Below, piece by piece: positions 36,468 to 44,082 of a stretch of 64,000 bases of DNA (positions are counted from its first letter, which is position 1; each line of letters starts with the position of its first letter). The stretch spans positions 24,826-88,825 of the forward strand of contig JAJQAK010000167.1 of NCBI GenBank assembly GCA_021203845.1. Reading direction: 5' to 3'. Both the position numbers and the translations under genes were made by a program. The notes beneath the pieces are model-generated. The model was not told the origin of the DNA, did no database searches, and saw nothing but the letters and a program-made list of their open reading frames with translations. The DNA is from Clostridia bacterium (GTDB lineage: Bacteria > Bacillota > Clostridia > Christensenellales > Borkfalkiaceae).

Positions 36468-37559
36468 ATGGCAGAAGACAGGATGATACAGAAACTCAAG
36501 ACCGTGTACGACAGATACGAGGCACTCTCCGCGGATCTCATGAAGCCGGAGGTGATATCGGATTCCGCGCTTTTCGCGAAGACCGCTAAGGAGCAGTCGG
36601 ACTGCGAGGAACCCGCGGCCAAATACGCCGAATACGTGGAGGTGGAAAGACAGATGTCGGACGCGGAGGCTGCCGCGAAAAGTGAGACCGACCCCGACAT
36701 GAAGGCCCTTCTCGAAGACGAGGTGCAGGTCTGCAAAAAGAAACTTTCCGACCTTCGCGAGGAGATAAAGATCCTGCTTCTTCCCAAGGACAAGAACGAC
36801 GACAGGGACTGCATAATGGAGATACGCGGAGGCGCCGGAGGAGACGAAGCCGCGCTTTTCGCGTATGACCTTTACAGGATGTACATAAACTACTGCGAGA
36901 GACACCGCCTCAAGATAGAGGACGTCGACAAGAACGAGACCGAGCTCGGCGGGATAAAGGAGGTCGTCGTCAGCATACAGGGCAGGAACGCTTACAAACA
37001 GCTCAAATTTGAAAGCGGCGTGCACAGAGTCCAGAGGGTCCCCGAGACGGAGTCGCAGGGCAGAATACACACGTCCACGGTGACGGTCGCGGTTCTGCCC
37101 GAGGCGGAGGACGTCGACGTCGATATAAAGGACGAGGACATAAGGGTGGATGTGTTCCGTTCCAGCGGCGCGGGCGGGCAAAAGGTCAACAAGACCGAGA
37201 CCGCGATACGCATAACGCATTTCCCCACGGGGATAGTCGTGACGTGTCAGGACGAAAGGTCCCAGCTGAAGAACAAGGAGAAGGCGTTCAAAGTGCTCCG
37301 CACCAGACTGTATGACTACTACAGCTCACAAAGCCAGAGTGCGTACGACGAGCACAGAAAGAGCCTCGTTGGCCGCGGGGACAGGAGCGAGAGAATCCGC
37401 ACGTACAATTTCCCGCAGGGAAGGGTGACGGACCACAGAATAGGGCTTTCCCTCTACGACATAGACAGTTTCATGATGGGGGATTTGGACGAAATGATAG
37501 AGGCGCTCACGATAGCCGACAGGGAGGCCAAACTCATGGGCGAGGACCTCGATTCGTAG
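36468..37559 (+). CDS. prfA: Peptide chain release factor 1
   Basis: 363 residues from ATG 36468 (GGGAG upstream; an upstream in-frame extension is rejected). The stop-codon reading P-x-T motif is PET, and [10 protein letters not shown] holds the GGQ that the upstream PrmC domain would methylate. Reads UAA and UAG. Confidence 0.96.
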   Translation: MAEDRMIQKLKTVYDRYEALSADLMKPEVISDSALFAKTAKEQSDCEEPAAKYAEYVEVERQMSDAEAAAKSETDPDMKALLEDEVQVCKKKLSDLREEIKILLLPKDKNDDRDCIMEIRGGAGGDEAALFAYDLYRMYINYCERHRLKIEDVDKNETELGGIKEVVVSIQGRNAYKQLKFESGVHRVQRVPETESQGRIHTSTVTVAVLPEAEDVDVDIKDEDIRVDVFRSSGAGGQKVNKTETAIRITHFPTGIVVTCQDERSQLKNKEKAFKVLRTRLYDYYSSQSQSAYDEHRKSLVGRGDRSERIRTYNFPQGRVTDHRIGLSLYDIDSFMMGDLDEMIEALTIADREAKLMGEDLDS

Positions 37560-37563
37560 GCGG

Positions 37564-37593
37564 TTTGACACGCATCGGATTTCATTGTATAAT
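37564..37593 (+). promoter_or_regulatory. Promoter for the DtxR-type regulator
   Basis: TTGACA at 37564-37569, 18-bp spacer, TATAAT at 37588-37593. Confidence 0.75.
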
Positions 37594-37625
37594 TTTTCTT
37601 AAATTAGCGGGGACAGGTGAGCAGG

Positions 37626-38081
37626 ATGCAGGGAAGCAAATCGAGAGAGGACTATTTGGAAGTGATTTTTCTCCTTTCCAAAGACCTCGCCCACGTACAT
37701 CAGATAGACATAGCCCGTTACATGGGCGTGTCCCAGCCCGCCGTGGAGAAAGCGGTGAGGCTTCTTGTGTCCTCGGGCTATCTCAAGATGGACGGACTGC
37801 ACATCATTCTCACGCCGGAGGGAGAGGAGTATGCGTCGAGAATATACGAACGTCACAGCACCATATGCAATTTTCTCGCGATGCACGGGGTGGACGAGGA
37901 CGCCGCTGACAGGGACGCGAGCGAGATAGAACACTTCCTTTCCGACGAATCGTTCGAGATGATGTCCTCGTGGATAAGGGAGAACAAAAAAGAAATCGGC
38001 TGGGTATGTCCCCTCACGGGTCATATATGCGTCAAAGAAGACTGCGACAACCCGGACTGCGAAAACAGAAGAAGAGCATGA
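37626..38081 (+). CDS. DtxR/MntR-family metal-dependent regulator
   Basis: 151 residues from ATG 37626 (AGGTGA upstream; GTG 37617 is possible). The N-terminal winged helix has SREDYLEVIFLL and DIARYMGVSQPAVEKAVRLL. The dimerisation part has ERHSTICNFLAMHGV and EIEHFLSDE, which supply the usual metal ligands (E, C, H, E, H pattern). The C-terminal 25 residues hold Cys at four positions (CPLTGHIC, CDNPDC), which may form an extra metal site. Likely senses Fe or Mn. No target operon is adjacent. Confidence 0.85.
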   Translation: MQGSKSREDYLEVIFLLSKDLAHVHQIDIARYMGVSQPAVEKAVRLLVSSGYLKMDGLHIILTPEGEEYASRIYERHSTICNFLAMHGVDEDAADRDASEIEHFLSDESFEMMSSWIRENKKEIGWVCPLTGHICVKEDCDNPDCENRRRA

Positions 38082-38085
38082 AAAA

Positions 38086-38112
38086 TCCCGCACGTCGTGC
38101 GGGACATTTTTT
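38086..38112. terminator. Bidirectional terminator
   Basis: TCCCGCAC, loop GTC, GTGCGGGA: perfect 8-bp stem with a T run on the plus strand and A run before it, serving the regulator and the convergent FmdB gene. Confidence 0.85.
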
Positions 38113-38123
38113 ACTACGGGTTA

Positions 38124-38318
38124 TCAGCAACCGGGGCATGTCTTGCAGTTTCCGGTGCAGTGCACGGTGCGCTTGCCGGTGGCGGAATACATGGTGCCGC
38201 TCCAGGTTCTTTCCGCGGTGATATTGCAGTTGGGACATATCACTTCGTCCTTGTATGAGGATACGAGTTCCTCGAAGATTTTTCCGCATTTGGGACATTT
38301 ATACTGCAATAAAGGCAT
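38124..38318 (-). CDS. FmdB-family zinc ribbon protein
   Basis: 64 residues from ATG 38318 (AAGGAG nine bases upstream). The ribbon is CPKC near 8-11 and CPNC near 29-32; the C-terminus adds four Cys (CTGNCKTCPGC). Small FmdB proteins are common and of unknown role. Monocistronic. Confidence 0.82.
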   Translation of the reverse strand: MPLLQYKCPKCGKIFEELVSSYKDEVICPNCNITAERTWSGTMYSATGKRTVHCTGNCKTCPGC

Positions 38319-38348
38319 GGCACCGCGCTCCTTACGTTTGATGTTTAT

Positions 38349-38376
38349 ATTATACCGCGATTTAAAATTATGGCAA
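38349..38376 (-). promoter_or_regulatory. Promoter of the FmdB gene
   Basis: Minus strand TTGCCA (38371-38376), 16-bp spacer, TATAAT (38349-38354). Confidence 0.65.
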
Positions 38377-38629
38377 CAAATTGTCACTGCTCAGTTTGAT
38401 TTGTGCCATGGTTGGGAGAACAGTGTTAAACATAATGTTTTGTACTGGCCCGTATGCAAGCAAAGAATACCAGTTGAACTAGGAGAAAATGTCTGGGAGA
38501 TATTATTTTCGATAACGAACTGCAAAAATTTTTGGTCGAATAGCTGAAGGGAAGGCCGAATCGAATATGAAGTTTCTTCTTTGACGATGTTGTTTTAGTC
38601 ATATACACATAAAAAACACATAGAATATA
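38377..38629. other. AT-rich intergenic region with possible gene debris
   Basis: About 250 bases with no supported gene. Short reading frames at 38490-38575 give YYFDNELQKF-like and AEGKAES-like strings, which recall the C-terminal ends of Rpn/PD-(D/E)XK transposase-type proteins, but frames shift and this is weak. Confidence 0.3.
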
Positions 38630-38658
38630 TTGACTTTGGCGTGCGTTTGATTTATTGT
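38630..38658 (+). promoter_or_regulatory. Promoter of the RelB-Doc module
   Basis: TTGACT at 38630-38635, 17-bp spacer, TATTGT at 38653-38658. Confidence 0.55.
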
Positions 38659-38681
38659 ATAGAAAAAAAGGAGGTGACATT

Positions 38682-38936
38682 ATGGCACATGTCAATGTTA
38701 CGATAAGAGTTGACCAGGATCTTAAGGAAAAAGCCGATGCGCTGTATTCGGAGTTTGGAATTACCTTCAATGCTGCTGTGAACATGTTCTTGAGCCAGTC
38801 TGTTCGCGAACAACGAATACCTTTTGAAATTAGAAAGACTGTTCCTGTAACTATGATTTCGGACGAGGAGTTGGATAAGATTTCCAAACGGCTTATAGAA
38901 AAGGATGCCGAATCATATAAGGAGCTTGCAAAGTGA
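38682..38936 (+). CDS. relB: RelB/DinJ-family antitoxin
   Basis: 84 residues from ATG 38682 after a full AAGGAGGTGA. The ribbon-helix-helix N-terminus reads VNVTIRVDQDLKEKADALYSEFG, then NAAVNMFLSQSVREQRIPFEI as in DinJ. The stop overlaps a GTG that begins the broken Doc gene (GTGA). RelB-type antitoxins paired with Doc toxins are seen in hybrid modules. Confidence 0.88.
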   Translation: MAHVNVTIRVDQDLKEKADALYSEFGITFNAAVNMFLSQSVREQRIPFEIRKTVPVTMISDEELDKISKRLIEKDAESYKELAK

Positions 38937-39177
38937 TTTGGGTTGAGAAGGGCCAGATTGTTTCAATGCATAGCGAACTCATCGAAATATTTGGCGGCAT
39001 AGATGGGGTGAGAGATGAACGATTCCTCGATTCCGCCCTTGAGGCACCCTTTCTTACGTTCAATGAACGAGCTGTTTCCTTCGATTATTGAAAAAGCCGC
39101 ACGTCTTGCATATGGACTGACTTATTTTCATCCGTTTATTGACGGAAACAAACGCATAGGTAAACATGCTTTGGTAA
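38933..39177 (+). pseudogene. doc: Doc toxin gene, 5' part, frameshifted and cut by an IS
   Basis: GTG 38933 reads VIWVEKGQIVSMHSELIE, then DERFLDSALEAPF, typical Doc. A one-base net gain near 39060 throws the frame into a stop at 39089-39091; in the neighbouring frame the protein continues ELFPSIIEKAARLAYGL and the intact Doc motif HPFIDGNKR. At 39178 the insertion sequence begins. Removing the IS, one target copy and one base restores 126 codons with the 3' part at 41045-41181. Confidence 0.88.
39171..39177. repeat. Left target-site duplication of the IS
   Basis: TTGGTAA, repeated exactly at 41038-41044 on the other side of the element. Confidence 0.85.
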
Positions 39178-39209
39178 CCTAAATTCCCGCTCATTTTTTT
39201 AACCTACAG
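39178..39209. repeat. Left terminal inverted repeat of the IS
   Basis: 32 bases; the transposase stop codon at 39199-39201 lies within it. Confidence 0.85.
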
Positions 39210-40848
39210 TCGGTGGGTCAATTGAGAAGTCCTTAAGCAACTTGGCCTGGGCTTTCGACAACGGGTTCAGTAACGTATGCCCGTTATACACGCCGGTTTT
39301 GATTCCGCTTAACACCCAACAAATCTTTTCAAGCGTATAGTTTTTGTGCAGGTGTTTTTCATCCATTATCTTGTCTATCGCACTTTCTATTATAAGGGCT
39401 AGAAAGGCACAGAATATCTTATTCTGAGAACGAACGTCTGTTCTCGCAAAAAGACGGGACAACGCTATAGAGTTCTTCATGCGGTCAAAGCCTTTCTCAA
39501 CGCGATCCTTTGCCCTATAGATGTTGATTGCTTCCTGGGGGTCATCCAGATAATTACTGACAAGCACCATACATCCACAGTATTCCAGTTCCTTCTCAAT
39601 AACGTCCTGTCTTATGTTGACGGTATATCCATTTGGATTTACGGACGATTTCCGTATAATAAGGTATCTGGCGTATTCCTCTTGATTTGCTTTTCCTTCC
39701 GGACTCGATTCGGCCTCCATTTTAAGTCTAGCAACGTACTGATACAATTCGTTTTTTTCTGTTTCCCTAATAGAGGAGTTGAAATAGACGAACGTATGCA
39801 ACTTCTGTTTTATATTCGGCCAACATCTTTCCGCATGAACTCCAAACATTCCGCCGTCTGGCGTTATGATTGTGTTCTCAACGGTCTCAATCGATTTCTT
39901 TGCTTGCAATACCAAGTTTTTGGCGTAGCTGCTTGTAAAGGGGACAGCGATTAAGAAATCATACTGCCATTTGGTTGTTTCACCCTCGGTTATGAGCATG
40001 TCGTTTATGTTTTTGGCACTGTAGAATCCCTTGTCCATTACGATTTTAGGAACCGCATTCGGCCAAAGCACGGAAAACTGTGTCAGCGTGGATGTCAGCG
40101 TTTCTACGTCTCTCAAACTTCCGGAATATGCGACCTCATATAAAGGAAGCCGTGTCTTTTCCCCCATAAGCAAGCAAACGTTTAGCTGCGGCAACTTCTC
40201 CTTGTCTCGATTATATCCATACTCAACACCTTGGGTTTGTTGCGAGTAAGACGAAATGGAGGTTATATCCAAGGCGATAAAACTTTCCTCATTGACACAC
40301 TCTACCCACCCGGTGAAGAAATCGCTTCTCTCCTCACAAGTTATGGACAACATCAACTCCGAAATACGCTGCGAGGCCATATATGATGTAGAGCCCCTCG
40401 TTATTTCCTTCAACCAATCCTCGCAATACATCATAGCATCCCCGCATACTGACATATAGCAAGCGATATTAAACAGGTTTGTCCATTTACTTGGGAACGC
40501 CTGTTGCAGGACGGGAAGCAGGCCGATTTTCTTGGCCATCTCAGTGTAGAAATAATAAGTTCCATAAGAACGGACTGAATCGAGAAGCTTTAGATCCTTC
40601 TCTGGAATCGGATCTTCTTTTATCAAGGCCTCAATCTCTTTTGCAACAGCGTCTATCACGTCAGCCGGTGCGCCGGCAGCCTCCAATTTTTCCCTCCAGT
40701 CGTCATCGTAAATCTTTTTACCCGTCACCGAATCACACTTTCCGATACGTGTTTTATTGTTTCTGGGGTTTCCATCATCATTTCTGTATGATTTTGAATA
40801 GTATATGTAGCAGTATTTCTTCTCCACATTTTGCGATGTGACTGCCAT
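39199..40848 (-). CDS. IS1634/IS4-type DDE transposase
   Basis: 549 residues. First catalytic Asp in ALDITSISSYS near 190, second in IVMDKGFYSAKNI near 267, and the Glu in the Y-x-x-x-x-R-x-E block YRAKDRVEKGFDRMKN near 460-475. Full length with no stops. AAGGAGG precedes the ATG. Cuts and rejoins the element ends. Confidence 0.92.
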   Translation of the reverse strand: MAVTSQNVEKKYCYIYYSKSYRNDDGNPRNNKTRIGKCDSVTGKKIYDDDWREKLEAAGAPADVIDAVAKEIEALIKEDPIPEKDLKLLDSVRSYGTYYFYTEMAKKIGLLPVLQQAFPSKWTNLFNIACYMSVCGDAMMYCEDWLKEITRGSTSYMASQRISELMLSITCEERSDFFTGWVECVNEESFIALDITSISSYSQQTQGVEYGYNRDKEKLPQLNVCLLMGEKTRLPLYEVAYSGSLRDVETLTSTLTQFSVLWPNAVPKIVMDKGFYSAKNINDMLITEGETTKWQYDFLIAVPFTSSYAKNLVLQAKKSIETVENTIITPDGGMFGVHAERCWPNIKQKLHTFVYFNSSIRETEKNELYQYVARLKMEAESSPEGKANQEEYARYLIIRKSSVNPNGYTVNIRQDVIEKELEYCGCMVLVSNYLDDPQEAINIYRAKDRVEKGFDRMKNSIALSRLFARTDVRSQNKIFCAFLALIIESAIDKIMDEKHLHKNYTLEKICWVLSGIKTGVYNGHTLLNPLSKAQAKLLKDFSIDPPTVG

Positions 40849-40864
40849 AGTGGACCTCCTTGCC

Positions 40865-40909
40865 TTTGTAGGTTAAAATAATTTTAACCTACAAAAAGGG
40901 ATAAGTCAA
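40865..40909 (-). promoter_or_regulatory. Transposase promoter overlapped by a large perfect palindrome
   Basis: Minus strand TTGACT (40904-40909), 17-bp spacer, TAAAAT (40881-40886). The bases 40865-40895 form 15-bp perfect arms around one central base, TTTGTAGGTTAAAAT and its complement, covering the -10 box. The arm contains the same TTAACCTACA word found at both IS ends, which fits transposase binding and autorepression. Confidence 0.7.
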
Positions 40910-41005
40910 CAATATATAGCTATGTTTCACACGTAAAAAGGCTATATGTGTGGGTGTTTTAGCGTTTTGAGACATGCAAAAAAACCCTGTAGGGTAAGAT
41001 TTGGG

Positions 41006-41037
41006 CTGTAGGTTAAAAAATTTTTCGGGAGCTTAGG
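41006..41037. repeat. Right terminal inverted repeat of the IS
   Basis: 32 bases, matching the left end in inverted orientation at 26 positions. Confidence 0.85.
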
Positions 41038-41044
41038 TTGGTAA
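41038..41044. repeat. Right target-site duplication of the IS
   Basis: TTGGTAA, identical to 39171-39177. Confidence 0.85.
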
Positions 41045-41181
41045 TCGTTTTGGCGGCCAACGATATCGAACTCACATATACACAAAAAGAGGTTACAGAT
41101 ATTTTTTATTCTGTGGCCTTGGGTGATAAAGGATATAGTGAATTGCTTGAATGGACACGAAATCATATTAGTCCAAATTAG
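41045..41181 (+). pseudogene. doc: Doc toxin gene, 3' part
   Basis: Reading across the repaired target site gives GKHALVIVLAANDIELTY, then TQKEVTDIFYSVALGDKGY and SELLEWTRNHI before TAG 41179-41181. This is a normal Doc C-terminus, in frame with the HPFIDGNKR segment left of the IS. Confidence 0.88.
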
Positions 41182-41495
41182 CAAATATAATTTGCTCTTT
41201 TTTGCCGTAGCAATCACTCAAAGACTGATAGACAAATTCGATGACCTTGCCCTGCTGGACAAACATACATACAAGGAAATCATGCACATACTCAAATACG
41301 CTAAAAAGTGAGACAGGATGAGAACGGTGAATGGCTCCTCAGGAAAATCAATCCGGGTCAACTGGGGACACTGTACACTTTGGAGCTTTTGGATCGTCCC
41401 GAGCAGGTCAAGCGTAAGGTGGGGTGTCCTAAAAAATTAGGGCATATAGTTTAACGATTTGGGAAAGTTTATGTTGATTAATTGTGACAGCGTTA
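41182..41495. other. AT-rich spacer with short unassigned openings
   Basis: About 310 bases between the doc tail and the next antitoxin. Two short plus-strand frames (ending at 41311 and about 41454) look protein-like but match no family I know and have no ribosome sites. They may be debris of a lost gene. Confidence 0.35.
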
Positions 41496-41532
41496 AAATT
41501 GTATTGCTATTTACAATACAATTTGATACAAT
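41496..41532 (+). promoter_or_regulatory. Promoter and operator of the RelB-RelE/ParE module
   Basis: TTGCTA at 41504-41509, 17-bp spacer, TACAAT at 41527-41532. A perfect inverted repeat with 11-bp arms, AAATTGTATTG (41496-41506) and its complement (41514-41524), spans the -35 box. This is the expected layout for autorepression by the antitoxin. Confidence 0.75.
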
Positions 41533-41550
41533 AAAAAGTGGAGGCGAATT

Positions 41551-41850
41551 ATGAGTAATAAGGCAGCGACAATATCTGTCAGAATAGATCCGGAAATAAA
41601 AAAGGAGGCAGAGGGCATACTGGAAGAACTTGGACTCTCAATGTCCGTAGCCATAGATACATTCTGTCGGCAGATTGTGTTAACAAAGGGGTTACCGTAT
41701 AAAGTATCTCTTCCCACATTACCGTCATTAGATGAAATAACGAAGGAAGAGTTTGACGAAACAATGGCCAAATCACATCAAGAAATTTTGGATGGGAAAG
41801 GAATAGAACTTAGTGAGGCGTTCAATCAAATTCTTGAAGGATTGAAGTAA
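41551..41850 (+). CDS. relB: RelB/DinJ-family antitoxin
   Basis: 99 residues. ATISVRIDPEIKKEAEGILEELG and MSVAIDTFCRQIVLTKGLPY form the ribbon-helix-helix part; the rest is an acidic toxin-binding tail. GGAGG upstream. The stop overlaps the toxin start in TAATG. Confidence 0.9.
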   Translation: MSNKAATISVRIDPEIKKEAEGILEELGLSMSVAIDTFCRQIVLTKGLPYKVSLPTLPSLDEITKEEFDETMAKSHQEILDGKGIELSEAFNQILEGLK

Positions 41851-42194
41851 TGGAATATCTTGTAGTTTTATCCCCTATCGCAAAATCTCAAATTGACGAC
41901 ATAGTCAAATATATTTCTATTACAAAAAAATCACCATATACCGCAGCCGTATATGCAAAACGGCTTGAAACAGAAATATCCTACTTGGGTTCGCTTCCTA
42001 AAAGAAATCCTTTAACGGATATGGAGCCATGGAGGTCCAATGGATACAGAAGGATGGTTTATAAAAACCTTCTTGTGTATTATTGCGCAAAAGATGAAGA
42101 GAAGGTTGTTTCGGTTGAATATGTCATCAATGCGAGACGCAATCAGATTGATGCACTGGGAGATACAGAGGGATTGGATTCACCAAAAGACTAA
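41850..42194 (+). CDS. RelE/ParE-family toxin
   Basis: 114 residues: LSPIAKSQIDDIVKYI helix start, then NGYRRMVYKNLLVYYCAKDEEKVVSVEYVINARR, the beta-sheet typical of RelE/ParE toxins. Intact and coupled to its antitoxin. RelE-type members cut mRNA on the ribosome and ParE-type inhibit gyrase; sequence alone does not separate these. Confidence 0.88.
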   Translation: MEYLVVLSPIAKSQIDDIVKYISITKKSPYTAAVYAKRLETEISYLGSLPKRNPLTDMEPWRSNGYRRMVYKNLLVYYCAKDEEKVVSVEYVINARRNQIDALGDTEGLDSPKD

Positions 42195-42271
42195 CCTAAA
42201 GGAGTAATAAAATTAATGAGCCAGTCACTCTGTTGCGTGGATATGGCTGGTATAGCCATAGACTCGAGCGT

Positions 42272-42300
42272 TTGACTTTGATGTGGCGGGGTCGTATAAT
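42272..42300 (+). promoter_or_regulatory. Promoter of the yicC-to-rlmN operon
   Basis: TTGACT at 42272-42277, 17-bp spacer, TATAAT at 42295-42300, 35 bases before yicC. A TATGGCT/AGCCATA hairpin (42242-42260) lies just upstream. Confidence 0.75.
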
Positions 42301-42335
42301 CTTATCGAGAAAACCAAGAGACAAGGAAACCGCGT

Positions 42336-43211
42336 ATGCTGAGCATGACCGGATACGGCAGAGGGGACTTCTCTTCCGACGGAATAGACATATCAGTGGA
42401 GATACGGACGGTGAACAACCGTTATTTCGACATAAACGTTAAGGGGCCCAGGCTGTTCGTCCAGTACGAGGACTCAATCCGGACCCGCATACGCGACACG
42501 TTCTCGAGAGGCCACGCCGACGTCTTCATAACCCTCTGCGATAGAAGGGCCAAGCAGGGTGCGCTGTACCTAGACGAGTCCATGGCGGACGCCTACATAA
42601 AGGCGGCGGGAAGGCTACACGAGCTTCATCCCGAGCTTCCCTACGATGTTACGGTGTTTTCCGTGCTGAGATACCCCGACATTCTTAAGACGGAGGACAC
42701 GGCGGGCGCGGACGACGAGATTCTGGCCGCGCTTTACAAAGCGACGGACGAGGCACTCGCGCGTCTCAACGAGATGAGGGTGAGAGAGGGGAGGAAGCTT
42801 GCCGAAGACATGCTCTCGCGCGTGGACGTCATAGAAGGATTCGTGAACAAGATCTGCGAAAGGGCGCCCCTCGTCACGGCGGACTACAACAAAAGGCTCA
42901 CCGAGAAGGTGAGACAGCTTCTGGAGGATACCGAGATAGACGAGGCGAGGATTCTCAACGAGACCGCCGTCTTCGCGGACAAGTGCAACATAGACGAGGA
43001 GCTCACGAGACTCAAGTCCCACATAGAGCAGTTCCGCGAAATCTGCAAAGGCGAGAAGGTCGGCAAACAGCTCGACTTTCTTATCCAGGAGTTCAACAGG
43101 GAGAGCAACACGATCTGTTCCAAGAGCAACGACATTGAGGTCACGAGACTGGGACTTCTGCTCAAGAACGAGATAGAGAAGATAAGGGAACAGGTTCAGA
43201 ACGTCGAATGA
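42336..43211 (+). CDS. yicC: YicC-family endoribonuclease
   Basis: 291 residues: MLSMTGYGRG start, VEIRTVNNRYFDINVK, and the C-terminal GKQLDFLIQEFNRESNTICSKSND signature. YicC family members degrade certain small RNAs in E. coli. It heads the yicC-gmk-rpoZ-priA run and its stop overlaps gmk. Confidence 0.93.
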   Translation: MLSMTGYGRGDFSSDGIDISVEIRTVNNRYFDINVKGPRLFVQYEDSIRTRIRDTFSRGHADVFITLCDRRAKQGALYLDESMADAYIKAAGRLHELHPELPYDVTVFSVLRYPDILKTEDTAGADDEILAALYKATDEALARLNEMRVREGRKLAEDMLSRVDVIEGFVNKICERAPLVTADYNKRLTEKVRQLLEDTEIDEARILNETAVFADKCNIDEELTRLKSHIEQFREICKGEKVGKQLDFLIQEFNRESNTICSKSNDIEVTRLGLLLKNEIEKIREQVQNVE

Positions 43212-43780
43212 TGGCCAACTTGCTTGTCGTGATATCCGGTCCCGCGGGAGTCGGGAAGGGTACGATAGTTAAGGAAATAATAAGGGGCGACTCCTCGAGA
43301 TCGCTCAGCGTATCGTGCACGACGAGAAGTCCGAGGGAAGGGGAAGAGGAAGGCGTGAGCTACTTCTTCACGACCAAGGAGAAGTTTTCCGAGACGGCAG
43401 AGGCCGGCGGGTTTTTGGAATACAGCGAACACTTCGGAAACTTCTACGGTACGCCGAGGGCGTTCGTCGAGGAAAGGCTCAAGACCGGGGACGTCATTCT
43501 GGAGATAGACGTGAACGGGGCTCTGCAGATAAAGGCGGCGTATCCCGACGCACTCCTCATAATGATAGTCCCTCCGAGCATAGACGTGCTTAAGGAGAGG
43601 ATACTCGGGAGGAAGAACGACGCGGGATTCAATCTGGAGGACAGGCTCAGCCGCGTGGACTTCGAGCTTTCGCAAAGAGACAAATACGATGCGACCGTGA
43701 TAAACGACGATTTAACGGTTGCGGTGAACGAAGTTTTGAGTATAATAGAAGACAAAAAGAAGGAGATGGAACATGATTAA
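43208..43780 (+). CDS. gmk: Guanylate kinase
   Basis: 190 residues. P-loop SGPAGVGKGT near 9-18, then SCTTRSPREGEEEGVSYFF as in the GMP site. Phosphorylates GMP to GDP. Overlaps yicC by four bases and rpoZ by eight. Confidence 0.96.
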   Translation: MMANLLVVISGPAGVGKGTIVKEIIRGDSSRSLSVSCTTRSPREGEEEGVSYFFTTKEKFSETAEAGGFLEYSEHFGNFYGTPRAFVEERLKTGDVILEIDVNGALQIKAAYPDALLIMIVPPSIDVLKERILGRKNDAGFNLEDRLSRVDFELSQRDKYDATVINDDLTVAVNEVLSIIEDKKKEMEHD

Positions 43781-43985
43781 CAAGCCCCCCGTAGACGAGA
43801 TGATAAACAAACTGAGCGATGACGGAGAACCCGTGTCGCGCTACGCCCTCTGCGTAATCGCGGCCAAGAGAGCGCGTCAGATAATGGACAGAAGCTATCA
43901 GAGAGAGGCGACGGGGAGCGTGAAAGAGCTCACCCAGGCCTGCGAAGAGATTGCCGAAGGAAAGATAAAGGCAGTAAAAGACTAA
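43773..43985 (+). CDS. rpoZ: RNA polymerase omega subunit
   Basis: 70 residues, with YALCVIAAKRARQI, the conserved omega helix. Its start lies inside gmk. Assists polymerase assembly. Confidence 0.92.
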   Translation: MINKPPVDEMINKLSDDGEPVSRYALCVIAAKRARQIMDRSYQREATGSVKELTQACEEIAEGKIKAVKD

Positions 43986-44082
43986 AATTCAGAGAAGTTT
44001 TGCAGCCGCAGAAGAATAGAGAGAAATTGCGCACTTTTGCATATGCATTGCGAAGGTGCCGTTTTATTTGAAAGGTGTCATA

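Larger units (their letters stand above)
39178..41037. mobile_element. IS1634-like insertion sequence, 1860 bp, complete
   Basis: Bounded by 7-bp direct repeats TTGGTAA and by 32-bp imperfect terminal inverted repeats (39178-39209 and 41006-41037, 26 of 32 matching). Both begin CCTAA and end TTTAACCTACAG read inward. It carries one full-length transposase gene, so it may be active. It interrupts doc. Confidence 0.9.
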
